Shown piece by piece: positions 59,903-64,000 of a stretch of DNA of 64,000 bases; the first letter of the stretch is position 1; each line of letters begins with the position of its first letter. A program made the position numbers and the translations under genes. Under the pieces are notes generated by a model. The model was not told where the DNA came from. It ran no database searches and saw nothing but the letters and a program-made list of their open reading frames with translations. The stretch is from the NCBI RefSeq assembly GCF_000234805.1, contig NC_016645.1, positions 1,712,391-1,776,390 of the forward strand, written 5' to 3'. The DNA is from Pyrobaculum ferrireducens. Its GTDB lineage: Archaea > Thermoproteota > Thermoprotei > Thermoproteales > Thermoproteaceae.

Positions 59903-60873
59903 ACCGCCCTCAGCAGAGCCGACAGAGCTACGGCGCCTAGGGAAATGGCTAACAGCTTGGTCCACCCAATTCTCAGCGCTTGGTCAATCCTGTACCTTGG
60001 GTATATAGCTCTGACCAATATCAGAGGCAGTACGAAGATTGCAAGTTTCAGAGCCGTAACGGTAGCACCTGTGATAGTGTCGGCGGCGGGTAGCCAGCCG
60101 CCTAGGAAGAGGGCGACGCCGAGTAGTGAAGTTGCGTACATCTTTACATATGTGCCGCCGAACGAGAGGATGAACAGCGTCGAGCCGTACTCTGTGTAGG
60201 GCCCCAGCACCACCTCCGGCTCGGCCTCCGGTATCTCAAATGGGAACCTGGTGGTGGACATCATGAGCGATATGTAGAACGCTATGAAGGCCAGCGGGTT
60301 GAGGATGATGCCCCACAGCCAGCTCTGCGCCTCGACAACTCCGAAGGGATCTGCGGTGTTGTACAGGATCACCATTGCCAGCACCGAGAGGAGTAGCGGC
60401 ACCTCGTACGCCGCGGTTAGCAAAATCTCTCTCACAGCCCCGATGTATGTCCACTTATCCGCCTCCGTCCACGCCATGGCCACCAGAAACACAGCCACCA
60501 GTAGCCACACGACGACGGCCAGCACAACGCCGTATTGGCTGTATAGAATCACCAGCCCGGGCGCCGCCGCGATGAAGACCACGGGGAGCGCCTCCGCGGC
60601 GAATAGAAGCACCGGCGTAGCCGCGAATAGAAACCGGTTGGTATGCCTGGGGATTACGAGCTCTGAGAACAACAGCTTCACCAAATCCGCTATTGGCTGG
60701 AGGAAGCCGCCGATCTGCTTGGAGACGTACAGAGGGCCGTATCTCCACTGCACCTTGGCCACAAGCTTCCTCTCCCCCCATATAGCCACTACTAAAAACC
60801 CGAAAAGCGCCAGTATTCCGGGAAACACCAAGGCGGCTATTAAGTCGGGGGTGAGGGGTATCGGAAACGCCAT
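59890..60873 (-). CDS. nuoH: Complex I subunit NuoH
   Basis: 327 residues, 8 helices. ERKLVAKVQWRYGPLYVSKQ, GGFLQPIADLVKLLFSELVI and RFPFEIPEAEPEVVLGPYTE are diagnostic (the last is the conserved acidic loop). Here WRYGPLYV replaces the common RxGPNxVG. Forms the quinone chamber with NuoB and NuoD. ATG 60873 is 2 nt after nuoI. Confidence 0.95.
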   Translation of the reverse strand: MAFPIPLTPDLIAALVFPGILALFGFLVVAIWGERKLVAKVQWRYGPLYVSKQIGGFLQPIADLVKLLFSELVIPRHTNRFLFAATPVLLFAAEALPVVFIAAAPGLVILYSQYGVVLAVVVWLLVAVFLVAMAWTEADKWTYIGAVREILLTAAYEVPLLLSVLAMVILYNTADPFGVVEAQSWLWGIILNPLAFIAFYISLMMSTTRFPFEIPEAEPEVVLGPYTEYGSTLFILSFGGTYVKMYATSLLGVALFLGGWLPAADTITGATVTALKLAIFVLPLILVRAIYPRYRIDQALRIGWTKLLAISLGAVALSALLRAVWPS

Positions 60874-60875
60874 GG

Positions 60876-61274
60876 CTACACCAGCGCCGCGGTCCCCCTC
60901 TCGGCCTTGACGGCCTCCGGCGTCATCTCCCTGGGCCTTCTGTAGGTATCAAGACTTCTCCAGGTAATCTCGACGTGGGCGGTGTGTTGCAGAGAGCCTG
61001 TGGGGCAGGCGTCTACGCAGTAGCCGCAGAGGATGCACCTACCCCAGTCAATGCCCGGGTAGCGCTTCCCGTCTTCCTCTAGGTGGAATTTAATCGCCTT
61101 TGCTGGGCAGACAGCCTCGCAGAGCTGGCACGAGATACATTTAGACTTGTCGTTTACTATAAACCCCCTTACCCTCTCCCCGTAGTCCCGCCTCTCCTCC
61201 GGCCATCTGACGGTCCACCGCTTCTCAAAGAGGTTTTTTACAGCAACTGCGAAGAGCTTTAGGTGTATGCTCAT
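60876..61274 (-). CDS. nuoI: Complex I subunit NuoI-like ferredoxin
   Basis: 132 residues with two [4Fe-4S] motifs: CISCQLCEAVCP and CILCGYCVDACPTGSL. VRGFIVNDKSKC and HTAHVEITWR frame them as in NuoI. It would accept electrons from reduced ferredoxin, since NADH-module genes are absent. Overlaps porB by 4 nt. Confidence 0.93.
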   Translation of the reverse strand: MSIHLKLFAVAVKNLFEKRWTVRWPEERRDYGERVRGFIVNDKSKCISCQLCEAVCPAKAIKFHLEEDGKRYPGIDWGRCILCGYCVDACPTGSLQHTAHVEITWRSLDTYRRPREMTPEAVKAERGTAALV

Positions 61275-62347
61275 CTCGCGCCGCGGGGCGTTATACAGGG
61301 CAGGCTCGGATCGACGGGTCCAATTACCTCTTTGCCCATTATCCTGTTTATCTCCTCGACGTCTCTATCTATCACCGCCTGTATTGCCTCCACCTCCTCA
61401 GGCTTTAGATGCTTGAAGCGGCCTTGTAGCTCCAGGAAGCACTTAACCGGCTTCCTCCTGGGCACTGGCAACGTCACTCTGAACTCTCCGTGGTCGATTT
61501 CGTAGTTGACCCAGTAGCCGGTCTCCGTGGCCAGCTCTAATACACGGATGGCGTACTTAGGCTCGAAGCGCCACCCCGGCGTGCAGGACTGCAGTATGTG
61601 GAGGAAGGCCGGGCCCTCGGCCTCGGCCGCCTTCTTAAATTTGTAAACCATGTCGTGGACGTACGCGGGGTTTGCTGTCGCGACGTATGGAATGCCGTGG
61701 GCCGCGGCTATGGCGGCCATCGGCTTCTTGTGAGTCACGTTACCCGGCACCTTCCTCCCCGCTGGCGCCGTGGTTGTGGAGGCGCCAAGCGGCGTGGTGC
61801 CGCTACGCTGAATCCCAGTGTTCATATACCCCTCGTTGTCGTACATGACGTAGATCACTTTGTGGCCCCGCTCAAGCAGCCCGCTCAAAGCCTGGAAGCC
61901 GATGTCAGCCGTGCCGCCGTCTCCAGCGAAAACCACTACGTTAATCTTCCGGTTTGGGTCTATTACGCCGCGTCTCTTTAACACCTTGATGGCCGCCTCT
62001 ATGCCGGAGGCCACCGACCCGCCGTTTCCAAACGCCACATGTATCCACGGCACAGCCCAGTTTGTCCTCGGATAAACCACGGTGGAGACCTCGGCGCAAC
62101 CAGTCGGGTTCACGACGACCGTGTCGGGGCCGAGGACCTTGAGCATGTGTCTAGCTATGACGCCTATTGTACAGCTGGCGCACAGGCCGTGGCCTGGGAG
62201 GAACAGCTCCTCCTGTGGGAGTTCGAAGTTTGCGTATTCGTACAGCCCCGGGTACTCCTCAGCCACCTTCATCCCCGGGAGCAACAACTGCGGCCGTCTG
62301 ATGTATATCTTCTCCTTTATCTCCTTGAAGCGGCCTTTCTCACTCAT
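61271..62347 (-). CDS. porB: 2-oxoacid:ferredoxin oxidoreductase beta subunit
   Basis: 358 residues. TPP motif VVFAGDGGTADIGFQALSGL, followed by MYDNEGYMNTGIQRSG. Cluster cysteines C56 and C59 (LCASCTIG), with others in NPTGCAEVS and LQSCTPGW. YANTGAQRSG-type motif suggests pyruvate or a branched 2-oxo acid. The C-terminus is about 40 residues longer than usual. It overlaps porA by 8 nt. Confidence 0.93.
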   Translation of the reverse strand: MSEKGRFKEIKEKIYIRRPQLLLPGMKVAEEYPGLYEYANFELPQEELFLPGHGLCASCTIGVIARHMLKVLGPDTVVVNPTGCAEVSTVVYPRTNWAVPWIHVAFGNGGSVASGIEAAIKVLKRRGVIDPNRKINVVVFAGDGGTADIGFQALSGLLERGHKVIYVMYDNEGYMNTGIQRSGTTPLGASTTTAPAGRKVPGNVTHKKPMAAIAAAHGIPYVATANPAYVHDMVYKFKKAAEAEGPAFLHILQSCTPGWRFEPKYAIRVLELATETGYWVNYEIDHGEFRVTLPVPRRKPVKCFLELQGRFKHLKPEEVEAIQAVIDRDVEEINRIMGKEVIGPVDPSLPCITPRGAR

Positions 62348-63545
62348 ACCCCCTCAAGCCCACCGTGTACGGCGTGTTGGGCACCCACAGCCCTCTGTGG
62401 ATTTTAACAACGGCGTCGTATATCATGTCGGAGTCTATTGCCCTCATGCCGATGGTGGCTAACACGTTGTACACCGGCTTCTGTATCGTCGCCGCTATCT
62501 CCACGGCCATGGGCCCGTACAGCGGCCCGCCGTGGTTAATCGCTCGGTCAATCACGGCGACCTTGTCCACGTGCTCCAGCAACTTCTTAAACATGTCACC
62601 GGGCCACGGACGTATCACCCTAAGCCTCAAAGCCCCCGCCCTGACGCCCTCGCGCCTCAGCCTATCCACAACCTTCTTCACCAGGCCGAAGATTGAGCCG
62701 TAGGCTACGATTGCCAGCTCCGCGTCCTCCAGCCTGTACGGCGTGAGGAGGCCGTAGCTACGCCCGAACACCTTTCCGTACTCCTCATCCGCCTCTTGAA
62801 TAACCTTCAGCGAGGCGCGGAGAGCCTCAACCGCCTGCCACCTAATCTCCCAGTACCACTCCGGCGTGCCCACCGCGCCGAGCTGAGCCGGGTTGTCGAC
62901 GTCCAGCTTCACCCAGCTCCTCGTAATGGGGGCGTAGCGCATCACCTCCTCCTCGTCCTCAGGTACGTCTAGTGGTTGTAGCACGTGGCTTGTCCAGAAG
63001 CCGTCGTAGGCCACGACGGCTGGGAGGTGGACTCTGGAGTCCTCGGCGACGCGGTACGCTTGTATCACGGTGTCGAAGGCCTCCTGGGCGTTCTGTGCGA
63101 TGTATATTATCCATCCCAGCTCTCTCATCGACATTACGTCGCTGTAGTCTCCCCACACGTTTATTGGGGCTGAGTACGTCCTCACCGCCATGCCCATTAC
63201 TATGGGTAGCCTCATGCCCACTGCTATTGGCAAGTTTTCGTACATATGGCCCAGGCCTTGGGAGGAAGTCTCCGTAAAGGTCCTTGCTCCCATGGCTGAG
63301 GCTCCGATCACCGCCGACATGGCAGAGTGTTCGCTCTCCACAGGTATAAACTCGGCGTCTAGCTCGCCGTTGTTTACATACTCAGCGAGCTTCTCCACCA
63401 CAGGGGTCTGCGGCGTGATGGGATAGGCAGCTATCACCTCGGCCCGGGCCATCTTGACCGCCAGCGCCACGGCGTGGTTGCCCGTAAGGGCGATGCGCTT
63501 CTGCGCAACTTTCCGCTCTTTTGGAGCTACAATCTGCGCCGTCAT
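62340..63545 (-). CDS. porA: 2-oxoacid:ferredoxin oxidoreductase alpha subunit
   Basis: 401 residues from ATG 63545. LTGNHAVALAVKMARAEVIA, AAYPITPQTPVVEKLAEYV, PVESEHSAMSAVIGASAMGA, TFTETSSQGLGHMYENLPIA and the domain III start IVAYGSIFGLVKKVV are standard. YPITPQ is the TPP/substrate motif. The start overlaps the stop of the delta gene (ATGA). Pyruvate is the most likely substrate. Confidence 0.94.
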   Translation of the reverse strand: MTAQIVAPKERKVAQKRIALTGNHAVALAVKMARAEVIAAYPITPQTPVVEKLAEYVNNGELDAEFIPVESEHSAMSAVIGASAMGARTFTETSSQGLGHMYENLPIAVGMRLPIVMGMAVRTYSAPINVWGDYSDVMSMRELGWIIYIAQNAQEAFDTVIQAYRVAEDSRVHLPAVVAYDGFWTSHVLQPLDVPEDEEEVMRYAPITRSWVKLDVDNPAQLGAVGTPEWYWEIRWQAVEALRASLKVIQEADEEYGKVFGRSYGLLTPYRLEDAELAIVAYGSIFGLVKKVVDRLRREGVRAGALRLRVIRPWPGDMFKKLLEHVDKVAVIDRAINHGGPLYGPMAVEIAATIQKPVYNVLATIGMRAIDSDMIYDAVVKIHRGLWVPNTPYTVGLRGYE

Positions 63546-64000
63546 AACTCCCTCACCATCTGGATTGCTCCTGTCGGACACACCTCGGCGCAGACGCCGC
63601 AACCCTTACAGTACTGGTAGTCGAAATCGATTGCCTTCATTCTGAACTTCCTCCCACGGGGCCCCTCCGCCTCTCTCCACGCCTCTATTATGGCGTCGTC
63701 TGGGCAGTAGAGCCAGCACTTCCTGCACATTATACACTTCGAGTGGTCGATCACCGGCTTATCGATACGCCACCCTCCTGTGGTGTAGAACAGGCTTGTA
63801 CCTGGGAAGACGGCACCCGCCTTATTCACCTCCCTCCACCCCACTATCTCGTACGGTCCTGTAAGGAACGCCGAGGTGGTTGAGATTATCCCCTTGGGCT
63901 TAGCCGAGGCGTCTACTCTAGCCGGCGGGATAACCACGGCTTTTTCATAAGCCTCCTTGGTGGCGGCGAAGTTCTGCTCCACCGCCTTGCCCAGTTGCGT
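63542..64000 (-). CDS. 2-oxoacid:ferredoxin oxidoreductase delta, probably gamma-delta fusion (5' end beyond window)
   Basis: The frame is open to the window edge. The visible part starts with TQLGKAVEQNFAATKEAYEK, typical of the end of a gamma subunit. The delta part follows: FLTGPYEIVGWREVNKAG, then two [4Fe-4S] motifs, CIMCRKCWLYCPDDAI and CKGCGVCAEVCPTGAI. In-frame GTG 63982 would make a short gene, but the sequence before it looks like protein, favouring a fusion. Electrons leave the enzyme through these clusters to ferredoxin. Confidence 0.85.
   Translation of the reverse strand, partial: TQLGKAVEQNFAATKEAYEKAVVIPPARVDASAKPKGIISTTSAFLTGPYEIVGWREVNKAGAVFPGTSLFYTTGGWRIDKPVIDHSKCIMCRKCWLYCPDDAIIEAWREAEGPRGRKFRMKAIDFDYQYCKGCGVCAEVCPTGAIQMVREL

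Noticed and set aside
63542-63982. Complete delta-subunit gene starting at GTG 63982
   Set aside because: The frame continues upstream to the window edge with residues typical of a gamma-subunit C-terminus, so the gene is more likely cut by the window.

Overview
The window looks like chromosome of a Pyrobaculum-type hyperthermophilic crenarchaeon (Thermoproteaceae). Evidence: PaREP1-family genes, the small chromatin protein CC1, a serpin resembling the one known from P. aerophilum, tRNA genes with short introns (one in the T-loop), the ThiD-ThiN fusion, PurP, siroheme-dependent (Ahb) haem synthesis, and mostly leaderless genes whose TATA box centre lies about 22-25 nt before the start codon. 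I used that spacing to choose many starts. Species is not decidable by eye.

Layout. 1-8195: cell-envelope block with a flippase-like membrane protein (cut by the window edge), a MoxR ATPase/DUF58/DUF4129/DUF4350-like/DUF1616 operon with a second DUF1616 half on the opposite strand, and a GT2 glycosyltransferase. 8196-11640: accessory stretch with a possible structured RNA, PaREP1, a VapBC pair, a SUOX-like molybdoenzyme, an ArsR-like regulator and CC1. 11644-16078: ThiW-type ECF transporter operon, a DsrE-like gene and thiDN. 16138-21740: secreted small protein, an antitoxin-PIN-antitoxin trio, an amino-acid permease, truncated PaREP1, Nudix hydrolase, MNT/HEPN pair and tRNA-Ala. 22011-29881: membrane hydrolase-like protein, metal-binding lipoprotein-like SBP, a frameshifted Na/Ca exchanger-type gene, CDF transporter, trpC, YhhQ-type transporter, uppP.

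30059-44857 is the core of the window: every enzyme needed to go from glutamyl-tRNA through siroheme to haem (hemA, hemL, hemB, hemC, hemD, SUMT, precorrin-2 dehydrogenase, a CbiX-like chelatase, fused ahbA/B, ahbC, ahbD). It is interrupted by a tandem duplication of two unknown secreted cysteine-containing proteins plus hemL. One duplicate of hemL survives only as a 5' fragment. tRNA-Pro with a T-loop intron and a second VapBC pair lie next to it.

44931-54812: two purP genes, ferredoxin, aldo/keto reductase, an AT-rich D-2-hydroxyacid dehydrogenase/TPP-enzyme pair, a TFB-like cyclin-fold protein, serpin, wHTH regulator, membrane protein and a DUF488-nucleotidyltransferase fusion. 54790-64000: ilvD, a radical SAM/TRAM protein, and a respiratory complex I module (nuoD, B, A, H, I) continuing directly into 2-oxoacid:ferredoxin oxidoreductase subunits (porB, porA, and a gamma/delta-type gene cut by the window edge). 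This suggests electrons pass from oxoacid oxidation through ferredoxin into the membrane complex.

Several genes carry apparent single-base gains or losses in homopolymer runs (nuoD, the exchanger, possibly a zinc-ribbon gene and tRNA-Pro). These may be real slippage mutations or sequence errors.
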